Shown here: piece by piece, positions 8,870 through 17,700 of the stretch
Layout: each line of letters opens with the position of its first letter
How positions within the stretch are numbered: position 1 is the stretch's first letter
Assembly: GCF_025997995.1 (NCBI RefSeq)
Contig: NZ_AP026683.1
Coordinates: 2,170,501-2,234,500, forward strand
Reading direction: 5' to 3'
Source: Sediminibacterium sp. TEGAF015
GTDB lineage: Bacteria; Bacteroidota; Bacteroidia; Chitinophagales; Chitinophagaceae
Length of the DNA stretch: 64,000 nt
The notes under the pieces: generated by a model
Seen by the model: only the letters and a program-made list of their open reading frames with translations
Database searches by the model: none
What the model was told of the DNA's origin: nothing
Position numbers and translations under genes: made by a program

Positions 8870-9802
8870 CTACCCCACATCCTCAATAATCGTTTGTGAT
8901 TCCATATCAGCAGTAAAGTAAACGGTAGTAATAGGACCACAACGATTTAGGGGAATGCGGAGATGCATTTCAGAAAAGCCGGGGAGCATGGGGTTTCCTA
9001 ATTTTGAAAGATGGTGTTGGTGTTCTTCCTCACCAGGAAGATGATAATATTGAGGAGACAGCAGAAACATCACCACATCAATCAAGTGTAAGTTGAAATT
9101 CTTTTGACGCAAAACGCTAAGGCGAGGCATCCGATCGGTTTCAATATCGGGATCTAGCGGACTGGTTTCAGGAGATACCAATAGCGGAATATTAAAATCG
9201 ACCGCAATATTTTTTAACTGTTCCATTAAAGAAAATGGAATAGCCCCATAGTCATCGGGTTCAGGGGCAGCATCTTCCTCCACAGCAATGCGATTGATAT
9301 TATCTATCACCACAATGGCAGGCAATTGATTCTGCGATTTCAATTGGGTTAATTGCGCACGAATGCTTTCTATAGAGCAGGAAGGATAATCCTCAATTAA
9401 TAAATTAGTTGATAGATCCTTAATTTGATCCACATCAATGTAGAGTTTTTCTAAAACAGCAGGCTTAGTGGACCCATAAAAAATATGATCCATGGAAACC
9501 CCAGAATTACAACTCAATAAACGCTGCCCTACTTCTGCCGCACTAATGTCTAAACTATAGAACAGGGCTTTAGCAGGATTTTTCTTTTTAACGGTAATAT
9601 TTAATAATAGGTTGAGCAAAAACGTCGTTTTACCCGACTCGGGTGCAGCGCTCAAGAGGTACAAGTGTTGCGGCCTAAATCCATTGATGGCCCTGTCCAA
9701 ATATTTAAAACCAGAAGACACGCCCACCGCAGGTTCTTGAAATTGTTGGATACTGATTAAACGATCTAATTCGGCGTCAAGAATAGACTTGAGTGTTTGC
9801 AT
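8870..9802 (-). CDS. Stand-alone DnaB-helicase-C/RecA-type ATPase
   Basis: 310 residues. After a short N-terminal segment with GFKYLDRAINGFRP comes the Walker A motif APESGKTT (53-60), then ALFYSLDISAAEVGQRLLS, and a Walker B-like VVIDN near residue 165. This is the DnaB C-terminal (F4 helicase) RecA fold without the DnaB N-terminal primase-binding domain. A full replicative DnaB is about 450-520 residues, so this is an orphan relative. It could be a RadA/KaiC-like accessory ATPase or a remnant of a mobile element. The neighbours (HipBST, Pycsar) are accessory genes and do not settle the role. Confidence 0.75.
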   Translation of the reverse strand: MQTLKSILDAELDRLISIQQFQEPAVGVSSGFKYLDRAINGFRPQHLYLLSAAPESGKTTFLLNLLLNITVKKKNPAKALFYSLDISAAEVGQRLLSCNSGVSMDHIFYGSTKPAVLEKLYIDVDQIKDLSTNLLIEDYPSCSIESIRAQLTQLKSQNQLPAIVVIDNINRIAVEEDAAPEPDDYGAIPFSLMEQLKNIAVDFNIPLLVSPETSPLDPDIETDRMPRLSVLRQKNFNLHLIDVVMFLLSPQYYHLPGEEEHQHHLSKLGNPMLPGFSEMHLRIPLNRCGPITTVYFTADMESQTIIEDVG

Positions 9803-9942
9803 GGTACCTATTTGAGGGAGGTAAAATTAAAGGGGATGAATGTAACCTATTGGGGAAGTAATGACTAAAATTATATTTCAGGCAAGGTTTCTACAGTTGA
9901 AAGAGAATTAATTATCATTGTATCAAATTATAAAAAAGGGCT

Positions 9943-10287
9943 ATGTCTGGTATTTGGATATTTATTTGGGTATTTGCTTTGATACGATTGGCAAACTATA
10001 TTTTATCGAAGGAGCTAGCGCCAGTAAAAGCTGAAAAAAAGAATAGCATTCCACAACCAACTTTCAATTTAGATAAACGCCCTCTTTCAAAGAGCTACCA
10101 TTTACTAAAACTAGACGATGAACCAACCTTTACTTTAACTGATGTAAACAAAGCCTACTATAAGCGCTTACAAGAAATGTCGGACCAAAGAGAAAAAGGT
10201 ATAGCACCCAAATACGAACTGAAAGAATACCAGAGCGCTAAAGTAGTCATGACTGATTTTTATAAATATGGGGCGTTTAGGAATTAG
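9943..10287 (+). CDS. Single-TM hypothetical protein
   Basis: 114 residues: one N-terminal transmembrane helix (about 4-21), a basic/polar linker, and a C-terminal helical part (TLTDVNKAYYKRLQEMSDQREKG...EYQSAKVVMTDFYKYG). The helical hairpin faintly recalls a J-domain, but there is no HPD tripeptide. No family recognised. It is the only plus-strand gene between minus-strand units, and I see no clear functional context. Confidence 0.55.
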   Translation: MSGIWIFIWVFALIRLANYILSKELAPVKAEKKNSIPQPTFNLDKRPLSKSYHLLKLDDEPTFTLTDVNKAYYKRLQEMSDQREKGIAPKYELKEYQSAKVVMTDFYKYGAFRN

Positions 10288-10303
10288 GATTTTTAGGAAT
10301 ATG

Positions 10304-10975
10304 CTAATGAAATAATTTAATATCAGTCAAAATGTATTTTAAAGGTGTTGCTTTTAAATATTGAGCAGAGATCAAATGACAAGATTTTAATTTTTTTCCG
10401 CTACCGCAATAACATTTTGAATTCCGTTGTATTCGAGGGTTATTACAATAGTTTTCTAAAAAGACTACAATTGTTTCATTATTAGTTGTTCCTAATAAGG
10501 CTTTATAAAATTGCTTCGTTCCCTCAGTTCCGTGTGACCATTCTTGTAAAATTATTGAATCACCATATTTTTTAATTAATACCCACGAAAAATATTTAGG
10601 CAGGTAAAAGTTTACAAAATCATAAATACGAATTCCACCTTTTTTGATTGAATTAATAATATAAGGGTGGTCAAAACATATTATTCCTGATTTGCTAATG
10701 TGATTATCTTCAATCAGTTCGATATTATTTCCAATTAATTTTACCACTGGAAAATCATTTGGATAATCGCCACCAATAATCATTTCAATCTCAAATACTT
10801 CTATTAATTGTCCATCAGAATTAATAAGATAAAAATTACCACAAAAAAGATGATTTTTTTCAAAAACTCCTTCATATCGCAAACCCCTATTAGCATTTAA
10901 AGTTGCAATTTTGTCTTCTTCAAAATTTCGTATTTTGAAACTTCTATTTGAAATATGGTTTATAATCGGAAACAT
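10304..10975 (-). CDS. E2-like (ubiquitin-conjugating-fold) protein with C-terminal SEC-C zinc motif
   Basis: 223 residues, last gene of the Pycsar-like operon; its start overlaps the cyclase gene by 32 bp. Residues about 35-135 show the order of strands and motifs of a prokaryotic E2 domain: a strand-rich N-part, YPNDFPVVKL (71-80), then His92 and GIIC with candidate catalytic Cys100, matching the HPN...GxIC arrangement of E2 enzymes with a loop two residues shorter. The C-terminus carries CYCGSGKKLKSCH (Cys188, Cys190, Cys199, His200), a SEC-C zinc-binding motif like that of SecA. E2-like proteins accompany CD-NTases in some CBASS systems. Finding one joined to a Pycsar cyclase is unusual. 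The E2 assignment is from motifs only. Confidence 0.6.
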   Translation of the reverse strand: MFPIINHISNRSFKIRNFEEDKIATLNANRGLRYEGVFEKNHLFCGNFYLINSDGQLIEVFEIEMIIGGDYPNDFPVVKLIGNNIELIEDNHISKSGIICFDHPYIINSIKKGGIRIYDFVNFYLPKYFSWVLIKKYGDSIILQEWSHGTEGTKQFYKALLGTTNNETIVVFLENYCNNPRIQRNSKCYCGSGKKLKSCHLISAQYLKATPLKYILTDIKLFH

Positions 10976-11969
10976 TTTTTTGTAAATGTTGGATGTTATT
11001 ATGTATATGAGAACTTGATACTACAGGGACTCCTTTAAAAGTTAAACTACCGTCATTATCTTCTCCAATCAATGGATGATTTTTCAAGTATTTTTCCCAG
11101 TGAAAATCATGTTGCTTATATCTAAACTTTTCTTCTGGAATTTCGTAAATAAAATTCTTTTCAATTCCGTTCTCACTATAGGTTTTATGAGAAAACAAAT
11201 TTTCACTAGATGATTTGAATGCAATAATATTATCGCCCACTACTATTCCATTACTTTCAGCTTGAGATTGCATTTTGCTTGCTAAACTTGTATGTAAACT
11301 TGTAGTTGTAATTTCACTGCATTCACCAACACCCGCATTGTGCCAAAGAGTAGTATCAGCATCTCCAAAATCTATTCCTATCCTTGTATAAATCCTGTTT
11401 ACACCTTTTTCTTCAAATAAATCTTTAAGGTCATTTTTAACAAAATAGCTGATGAAAGAGCCCGCCATTAATGCATTTTCTACTGCTTTTTTCTTGTCAG
11501 TCTGTTTGCCACCAAAATAAACCATTAAACCATCTCCTTGTAAACGATGAATGTACGCATCAAAATACCAACAAGTATGAATTGCAGCAAGCTGAATAGT
11601 TCTGCAAATATTCGCAACTACGATTGGATCATACTTTTTAAACAGTCCTGTCGAATTTTTTATATCAATAAACATTGATACAATATAATGGTACTCACTT
11701 TTATCCCCGTGCTTCAGATGTAAGAAACTCGGATGAGCACCCAATTTCTCTTCATATTTTACATTATTTCCCGCAATTGTATTTAAAGCACTTAGGCTTC
11801 TGAAATTAGCTTCATTTTTAATTTTATCATGCCACTGCATTGTAGGAGTATTTGAGACTCCTTCATTCATTCTATAGATTCCGATAGCTTGAGCAAGCTT
11901 AGGTCTCTTTTCTTGCTTCAAATAGTAAGCAATGTCATCTACATAATTTTTGTAAAGTTTATTATTCAT
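10944..11969 (-). CDS. pycC: Pycsar-type class III nucleotide cyclase
   Basis: 341 residues with one class III (adenylyl/guanylyl cyclase-like) catalytic domain, about 90-260. Metal-binding aspartates are visible in SMFIDIKNSTGLF (Asp102) and HRLQGDGLMVYFGG (Asp146), followed by TRIGIDFGDAD. The region HTSLASKMQSQAE replaces the usual VNLAARL segment, so the canonical Asn/Arg pair of adenylyl cyclases is Ser/Lys here. That divergence, plus pairing with a multi-TM effector, fits the Pycsar pyrimidine cyclases that make cCMP or cUMP on phage infection. The start overlaps the effector stop by 4 bp (ATGA). A C-terminal extension of about 80 residues is of unknown role. Product nucleotide not determinable. 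Confidence 0.8.
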   Translation of the reverse strand: MNNKLYKNYVDDIAYYLKQEKRPKLAQAIGIYRMNEGVSNTPTMQWHDKIKNEANFRSLSALNTIAGNNVKYEEKLGAHPSFLHLKHGDKSEYHYIVSMFIDIKNSTGLFKKYDPIVVANICRTIQLAAIHTCWYFDAYIHRLQGDGLMVYFGGKQTDKKKAVENALMAGSFISYFVKNDLKDLFEEKGVNRIYTRIGIDFGDADTTLWHNAGVGECSEITTTSLHTSLASKMQSQAESNGIVVGDNIIAFKSSSENLFSHKTYSENGIEKNFIYEIPEEKFRYKQHDFHWEKYLKNHPLIGEDNDGSLTFKGVPVVSSSHIHNNIQHLQKNVSDYKPYFK

Positions 11970-12487
11970 TTTATAATATTTAAAAGTTTAAATCCAATTA
12001 TTATGATACACACAAAGCACCCACCTAGTAAATAAGTCGCAACTTTCAACCTATAGAATTTATTTTGAAGACCAAGAGCCAATAAATGAACTTGCTGTAA
12101 ATAATCCTCAAACTGATTTTCATTGGTCATGTCATCATAAATTTTTTTAAAACTTTGAAAAGATATATTTGCAACATTTCCAAAAAATATTAGTGATCCA
12201 TTTAGACTATCAGCCTGCTTGCTTAAATATGGCATAGTTGCCCACAAAGAAAAACCTATACTAAGTAAAGAAAGTATCAATCCGGTCAATACAAAAAAGT
12301 ATAAATCAAAACCACATTCTAACTGGTCTTTAATACTATAATAACCTGTAATAATTCCTCCCACTAAAAATGTATTTAGAGTAAGAAACACATTAGCTTT
12401 ATTATTAACACTATCATAGTAATGGTCATATCTATCCATAGTATGTTTAAGTGTATTTATTTTTTCAGCTGTAGTAATATTTATCAT
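11966..12487 (-). CDS. pycTM: PycTM-like membrane effector (DUF5706-type)
   Basis: 173 residues with predicted membrane helices at about 33-50, 62-84 and 149-170. The N-terminal helix and first TM contain DHYYDSVNNKANVFLTLNTF, the NKAN/DxKA-type signature seen at the start of Pycsar TM effectors (PycTM family). On cyclic-pyrimidine binding such effectors are known to damage the inner membrane and abort infection. It lies 3 bp after the DUF2188 gene and overlaps the cyclase by 4 bp, so effector and cyclase are translationally coupled. The family assignment is by pattern and context. Confidence 0.75.
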   Translation of the reverse strand: MINITTAEKINTLKHTMDRYDHYYDSVNNKANVFLTLNTFLVGGIITGYYSIKDQLECGFDLYFFVLTGLILSLLSIGFSLWATMPYLSKQADSLNGSLIFFGNVANISFQSFKKIYDDMTNENQFEDYLQQVHLLALGLQNKFYRLKVATYLLGGCFVCIIIIGFKLLNIIK

Positions 12488-12490
12488 ATT

Positions 12491-12712
12491 CTATCCTTTA
12501 CTTTTTCTTGGATCATTTCCAAAACTGTCTTTGTCCCTGATTTTTCCATCTCTATTATGAATTACTAATTCTGATTGCTGATTTCTAGCAATCGCACGAG
12601 CTTTTTCAATAGCTTGTTTTTGAGTAGGCATAATTTTTGTATTTTTTTCATTACCAGCTCCTTTTACAGCCCAATTATTGCCATGCGGAACGACGTGTTG
12701 ATTTTTTCTCAT
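12491..12712 (-). CDS. DUF2188-family small basic protein
   Basis: 73 residues: HVVPHGNNWAVKGAGNEKNT, then TPTQKQ-type helix TQKQAIEKARAIARNQQSEL and the terminal strand VIHNRDGKIRDKDSFGNDPR. This is the DUF2188 fold (HVVP...W.VK....A....T..EA...a...A......lvIh..DGkI..k.syG.DP). Its biochemical role is unknown. It is the first gene of the Pycsar-like operon, 3 bp before the effector, which suggests it is transcribed with it. DUF2188 proteins also occur alone, so it may be a passenger. Confidence 0.85.
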   Translation of the reverse strand: MRKNQHVVPHGNNWAVKGAGNEKNTKIMPTQKQAIEKARAIARNQQSELVIHNRDGKIRDKDSFGNDPRKSKG

Positions 12713-12767
12713 TTATTTAATTTTATTTACAATATTAATCGTTACAAATTGCATGCTATTCTATTGT

Positions 12768-12911
12768 TTTGTAAACATTATTTGTAAACCGTATATTTTT
12801 ATCAAGAAATCCGGAATTATTGTCATGTTATTGGGGCCTTGCTGTATGAAATAATGACACAGTTAACAAATTCATATATATTAATGACAAATTTTCAGAC
12901 TATTTGTAAAC
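12768..12911. promoter_or_regulatory. Repeated TTTGTAAAC sites between the divergent Pycsar and XRE-ImmA units
   Basis: The 9-mer TTTGTAAAC occurs exactly at 12768-12776, 12781-12789 (13 bp apart) and 12903-12911, within the 234-bp gap between the DUF2188 gene and the XRE-ImmA gene. The third copy lies about 35 bp before the XRE-ImmA start. An imperfect inverted copy is at 12741-12748. These are candidate operators for the adjacent XRE-domain protein and could regulate both directions. The rest of the gap is AT-rich with no other gene seen. Confidence 0.5.
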
Positions 12912-12946
12912 TTTAATTATTAGTTTTACGGCGTCAATCTAACAAC

Positions 12947-14011
12947 ATGGAAATGAAAGAAATCTTTTCTGAACGTTTTAAGTCTGCCCGTTTAATGAAA
13001 GGTTTTTCGTTACAGGATTTGGCAGATGCTTTGGATAACCAATTATCACGTCAGGCTCTACATCGTTACGAAAAAGGCGAGGTTATTCCTGACAATGATA
13101 AAATTAATCAACTAAGTAGGGTATTAGGTGTAAGTCCTGATTTCTTTTTCAGAAGGACCAAAGTAGAACTAAGCGAAATAGAATTTCGGAAACTTAGCAA
13201 AATGCCTCAAAAGGAAGCTATTTTAATTAAAGAAAAAACTAAAGAAAAACTTTCTCGTTACTTAGAATTAGAAGAAATCCTTGGGTTGCCAAATGAATTT
13301 GAGAACCACCTAAAAGATTTTGATATAATTACTAACTACAATCAAATAAATGAGGCGGCAATACTTTTAAGAAAAAAATGGAATTTAGGTAATGGAGCAA
13401 TTTTTAATGTTGTTGAAATTTTGGAAGACAAAAATATAAAAGTAATCAAGTTAGATGTAGATGAGGATTTTGATGGGCTTCAAACTTTTGTAAACAAAAC
13501 TATTCCTGTTGTTGCCTATAACCTTAAAAAAGCTAACAAGCCAGACAGAATTCGATTTACACTCTTACACGAATTAGCGCACCTACTTTTGAAATTTGGT
13601 AATGTAACTGAACGACAAAAAGAAATTTTATGTCATCAATTTGCTGGTGCAATGTTATTACCAGAAGACACCATAAAATCTGAATTAGGAGAACATAGAA
13701 ACAAACTTTCCACATTAGAACTGGCAAATATTAAAAAGCAGTACGGTATCTCAATGCAAGCAATTATCATGAGAGCAAAAGATTGTGGCATTATCAATGA
13801 GAATTATACAAAACAACTTTTCTTTTTTTTCAAACAAATGAATTGGAAAATAGATGAACCATATGACTATGAGGGCGTTGAACAATCTAATCGCTTTGAG
13901 CAACTTTTATTTAGGGCTCTGATAGAAGAACAAATTTCAATGTCAAAGGCAGCTGCATTGAACAATCAAAGTTTAGCGGATTTTAGAAAAGAACATCAAA
14001 TGGCATTTTAA
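12947..14011 (+). CDS. XRE-HTH / ImmA-IrrE metallopeptidase fusion
   Basis: 354 residues: N-terminal XRE helix-turn-helix (about 9-65, RLMKGFSLQDLADALDN...ALHRYEKGEVIPDNDKINQL), then a linker, then an ImmA/IrrE (COG2856) zinc protease with TLLHELAHLLLKFG (HExxH at 208-212) and a downstream helix LCHQFAGAMLLPE carrying the usual third ligand (Glu240). Such proteins cleave or control repressors, and pair with small genes in toxin-antitoxin-like and phage-control loci. The following PIN gene starts 24 bp downstream, so the two look like a TA pair. It is divergent from the Pycsar-like operon and is a candidate regulator of it. Confidence 0.9.
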   Translation: MEMKEIFSERFKSARLMKGFSLQDLADALDNQLSRQALHRYEKGEVIPDNDKINQLSRVLGVSPDFFFRRTKVELSEIEFRKLSKMPQKEAILIKEKTKEKLSRYLELEEILGLPNEFENHLKDFDIITNYNQINEAAILLRKKWNLGNGAIFNVVEILEDKNIKVIKLDVDEDFDGLQTFVNKTIPVVAYNLKKANKPDRIRFTLLHELAHLLLKFGNVTERQKEILCHQFAGAMLLPEDTIKSELGEHRNKLSTLELANIKKQYGISMQAIIMRAKDCGIINENYTKQLFFFFKQMNWKIDEPYDYEGVEQSNRFEQLLFRALIEEQISMSKAAALNNQSLADFRKEHQMAF

Positions 14012-14035
14012 TTTTATAACCAAGCCTGATTGGAT

Positions 14036-14548
14036 ATGAAATTAAAAACTGCCGTTACAGATGCCAATATTTTTATTGACTTGTATGACTTGGGGCTAAT
14101 AAACATATTTTTCAATCTTGATTTGGAAATACACACTACAACATCAGTTCTCAACGAATTGTATCATGAGCAGCAACAAATTCTAGAGGCATATCAATCT
14201 GTCAGTAAACTTTATGTTCATAATTTACAAGAAAAAGATTTCGTAGAAATTTACTCGGATAAATATCCAAAATCCTTATCAGAGGCTGACAAAAGTGTTT
14301 TACACATTGCCAATAAAATAAATGCATGTGTATTGAGTAGTGATAAAACAATTAGAAATTATGCAAAGAATAAAGAAATTGAGTGCCACGGTGTGATTTG
14401 GATATTAGATAAGCTTGTTGAAACCAATAATTTGAAACCAAAAGAAGCTAATTTGAAATTAAAACTTCTTACAGAAGTAAATTTCCTATTTAAGAGCAAT
14501 CAAAAATTAGCTGAAGAAATTGAAAAACGATTAAAGATTTGGAAATAG
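14036..14548 (+). CDS. PIN-domain-like protein
   Basis: 170 residues from ATG 14036 (a TTG six bases upstream is less likely). PIN-type features: VTDANIFIDLYDLG with Asp near residue 9, TTSVLNELYHE with Glu, SEADKSVLHIANK with Asp, and CVLSSDKTIRNYAK with a further Asp. The four acidic positions match a metal-dependent RNase active site as in VapC/DUF3368 families. It follows the XRE-ImmA gene by 24 bp. Makarova-type predictions list XRE-COG2856 with a partner as a TA system, so this may be the toxin. Length is somewhat greater than VapC (about 130). Confidence 0.8.
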   Translation: MKLKTAVTDANIFIDLYDLGLINIFFNLDLEIHTTTSVLNELYHEQQQILEAYQSVSKLYVHNLQEKDFVEIYSDKYPKSLSEADKSVLHIANKINACVLSSDKTIRNYAKNKEIECHGVIWILDKLVETNNLKPKEANLKLKLLTEVNFLFKSNQKLAEEIEKRLKIWK

Positions 14549-14655
14549 TGTCTAATATTAATTGGATTATTATTGATATGTGACGTATAAGAATTAGAAC
14601 TTTAAAACGCGTTTAATAAATTTCACATCAATTTTCATATTCATTATCCATTATA

Positions 14656-14786
14656 AATTAAAACTTACTTAGTTGAATTCTTTGGTATTGGCTTTTCAAT
14701 AATGAATTTTTCTAAAGCTTTGATTAAACTTTCCTTTGTTACTGTTAATGCTAGGCTGTTAGGCATTTGAAATGTAAGTTTTAATT
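14656..14786. repeat. 13-bp perfect inverted repeat pair bracketing a short ORF after hsdR
   Basis: AATTAAAACTTAC at 14656-14668 and its exact reverse complement GTAAGTTTTAATT at 14774-14786, 105 bp apart. The right arm contains the hsdR stop codon and the left arm contains the stop of the 33-codon ORF. It could fold as a long-loop hairpin at the 3' end of the restriction operon or mark a small element. The rest of 14549-14780 shows no recognisable gene. Confidence 0.5.
14665..14766 (-). CDS. Possible 33-residue peptide downstream of hsdR
   Basis: ATG 14766 lies 14 bp after the hsdR stop and opens a 33-codon frame, MPNSLALTVTKESL then IKALEKFIIEKPIPKNSTK. The product would be an amphipathic helix with a basic tail. 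The position is compatible with translation reinitiation after hsdR, and no homologue is known to me. This may be chance, since short frames of this size are common. Confidence 0.2.
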   Translation of the reverse strand: MPNSLALTVTKESLIKALEKFIIEKPIPKNSTK

Positions 14787-17700
14787 AAGCAGACTATTAG
14801 ATACCCCCCAGAACCTATTGAAGAATGTTTTTATTTTCTCAATCACCGTTTCTCTTTTTTGCGTTCTTTCACCAGTTGGTGTAAATCTTGACACTGGTGG
14901 AAGAATTTTAGCTAATCCAGTACCCGTGGTTTGTACATATCCATCCCGGAAAGAATTCTGAATGAACTTGTATGTCCCTTCTTTATCTAGTCCTTCATCC
15001 AATATAATCTGATCTAATTCTTGCAATTTTTTTTCTTCAACAAAATGATGCCAATCATCGTTGACTTTTGAAGCTGGATTAAGCGATTGAATAAATTGTT
15101 CAATGAGGTCTTTTTTGTTCCTTAATTCCACACTGGAGTCAATTGCCTTATTAATGCTGATGATGATCTCCTTATCCCGAAGGTGTCCTTCATGATATTT
15201 CACAATCAATTCTAAAATATAGTCGATGTTTATCTCTACTTGCTTTATCAACTCCATTTCAAAGACAATATCATCATTGACATTTTCAGCATCACCAGTT
15301 TTTTTATTACGGAATTCATGATAAATATTAATGTACATACCATGGTAATCCTGTACATCGCGTTCAGTAAGTATTTCTTTGCCTACAAATTCATCAAAAG
15401 TGGCGAGTATGTTTTTTGCTTTAAGGATGGACCCATATAAGCGAATAAAGTCCTTTTGATTCTGTTCACCGATTATCTGTTCACTCACTGGAAACTTTGC
15501 TGTTAGCTCTTTGATCAATGAAACATAGCCAGGAAAGGTCTTTTCACCATCTTTATACCCATTATAATATTCGTCAAATGTTTTTAGGAGTACTATACCA
15601 CCAGCTTCCTTATCACCAAACAAGGCAATGCTTTCATTGGTTGCTTTCTCTAAGTTTCTGAAGCAAACAATATTGCCAAATGTCTTCACAGAGTTTAAAA
15701 TTCGATTGGTTCTCGAATACGCTTGGAGCAATCCGTGCAATCGAAGGTTTTTATCTACCCATAGGGTATTCAATGTGGTTGCATCAAAACCAGTAAGAAA
15801 CATATTGACTACAATAAGCAGGTCAATCTCTCTATTCTTCATTCTCAGTGATACATCCTTATAATAATTTTGAAATTTATCAGTTGATGTATCATAATTC
15901 GTTTTGAATATTTGATTGTAGTCCTTGATTGCTGAGTCTAAGAAATCCCTATCAGATACACTAAGTCCTTCGGTACCTTCAGAGTTTTCATCAGGCAGAC
16001 CATCTTCTTCATCTTCATTGACACCAAAACTAAAAATAGTGGCTACTTTCAAACGCTGCAATTCGGGCAAACTGCTTTGTTGCTTTATAAACTCTTTGTA
16101 ATATAATTTGGCAAAATCAATAGAGCTAACTGCAAAAATGGAATTAAAGCCGCTAAGTCTTATTTTCTGCTTTACTTCTTCAATCTTCTCCCGCTCTTTA
16201 GCAGAAGCTACTTCATGAATATTTTTTAAAGAACTAAAGCTGTAGGGCTTACTGTTTCGCTTTGTTTTTTGATCAAAATGCTCTAAAATGTAGGTGACTA
16301 CATTCGATATCCTCTTTGGATCTGCCAGTGCTCTCTCTCTATCTATGTCCCAAACCTTTTCATCTTTAATATCTTCCTGCTCTTTCATGGTTCGTATATA
16401 ATCAATACGAAACGGCAGCACATTTTTATCATTGATGGCATCTACTATGGTATAAGTATGCAACTTATCCCCAAATGCTTGTTCAGTGGTTTTTAAATCC
16501 GGCCGATTACTACTGCTAGCATTAATCGCAAATATGGGAGTGCCTGTAAAACCAAATAGAAAGTATTTCTTAAAAGCTTTGGTGATTGACTTATGCATGT
16601 CCCCAAACTGCGAACGATGGCATTCATCAAAAATGATCACAATAGGCTGATTAAAAGCCAGATGGTCTTTTTCTTTCTTTATCAGAATGGAAAGCTTCTG
16701 AATAGTTGTAATAATAATATTTGTCTTAGGGTCACTTAATTGCTTCTTTAAAATAGTAGTATTAGTATTGCTGTTGGCAGCTCCTTTTTCAAACTTATCA
16801 TATTCTTTCATGGTTTGATAGTCCAGGTCTTTCCTATCTACCACAAAAAGCACTTTATGTATAAATGGAAATTTACTGACCAGTTGGGCCGTTTTAAACG
16901 AAGTCAATGTTTTACCGCTACCCGTAGTATGCCATATATAACCGCCAGCATTAATGCTGCCATAGCTTCTATAATTATTGGCTACGTTGATTCGGCCTAA
17001 AATTCTTTCTGTCGCTACAATCTGGTAAGGACGCATAACCAACAAAAGCTTATCAGAAGTAAATACACAGTATTTACAGAGAATATTTAATAGCGCATGT
17101 TTAGCAAAAAATGTGCGGCCAAAATCCATCAGGTCAGTAATAGGTCGGTTATTGGCATCTGCCCACCAAGAAGTAAACTCAAAACTGTTGCTGGTACGTT
17201 TTTTATTTGCAGCTGCATTGCGACTTTGATCCCTTACATGTGAAAATCTTGTGGTGTTACTATAGTACTTGGTATAGGTGCCGTTGGATATCACAAATAA
17301 CTGAACGTACTCAAACAATCCTGAGCCACTCCAGAAAGACTCCCTATTATATCGATTAATTTGATTGAAGGCTTCTTTAATATCTACCCCCCTTTTCTTT
17401 AACTCAATATGTACCAGTGGTAAACCATTTACCAGTATGGTAACATCATAGCGGTTGGGGCGTTGCCCATCAGCAACCTCATATTGATTAATTACCTGTA
17501 ACTGATTATTATGAATACTTGTTTTATCCAGCAGGTAAATATTTTTTTTTGTACCATCATCACAATCCAGGATTTGAATATGGTCTTCCTGAATCAATGT
17601 TGTTTTTTCCTCAATTCCGCTATTGGGGTTGGCAATTTTACTTCTAAAGAAATGATCCCACTCTTTATCGCTAAATGTATAGTTGTTAAGATTTTGTAAC

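Noticed and set aside
8870..9802. DnaB-like gene considered as part of a prophage
   Set aside because: No phage structural, integrase or att-like sequences nearby.
9943..10287. Possible J-domain protein
   Set aside because: No HPD motif; only a weak resemblance of the helices.
12575..12787. 70-codon plus-strand frame opposite the DUF2188 gene
   Set aside because: Antisense to a conserved small protein and reaches into the regulatory gap; hydrophobic only because of AT-rich codons.
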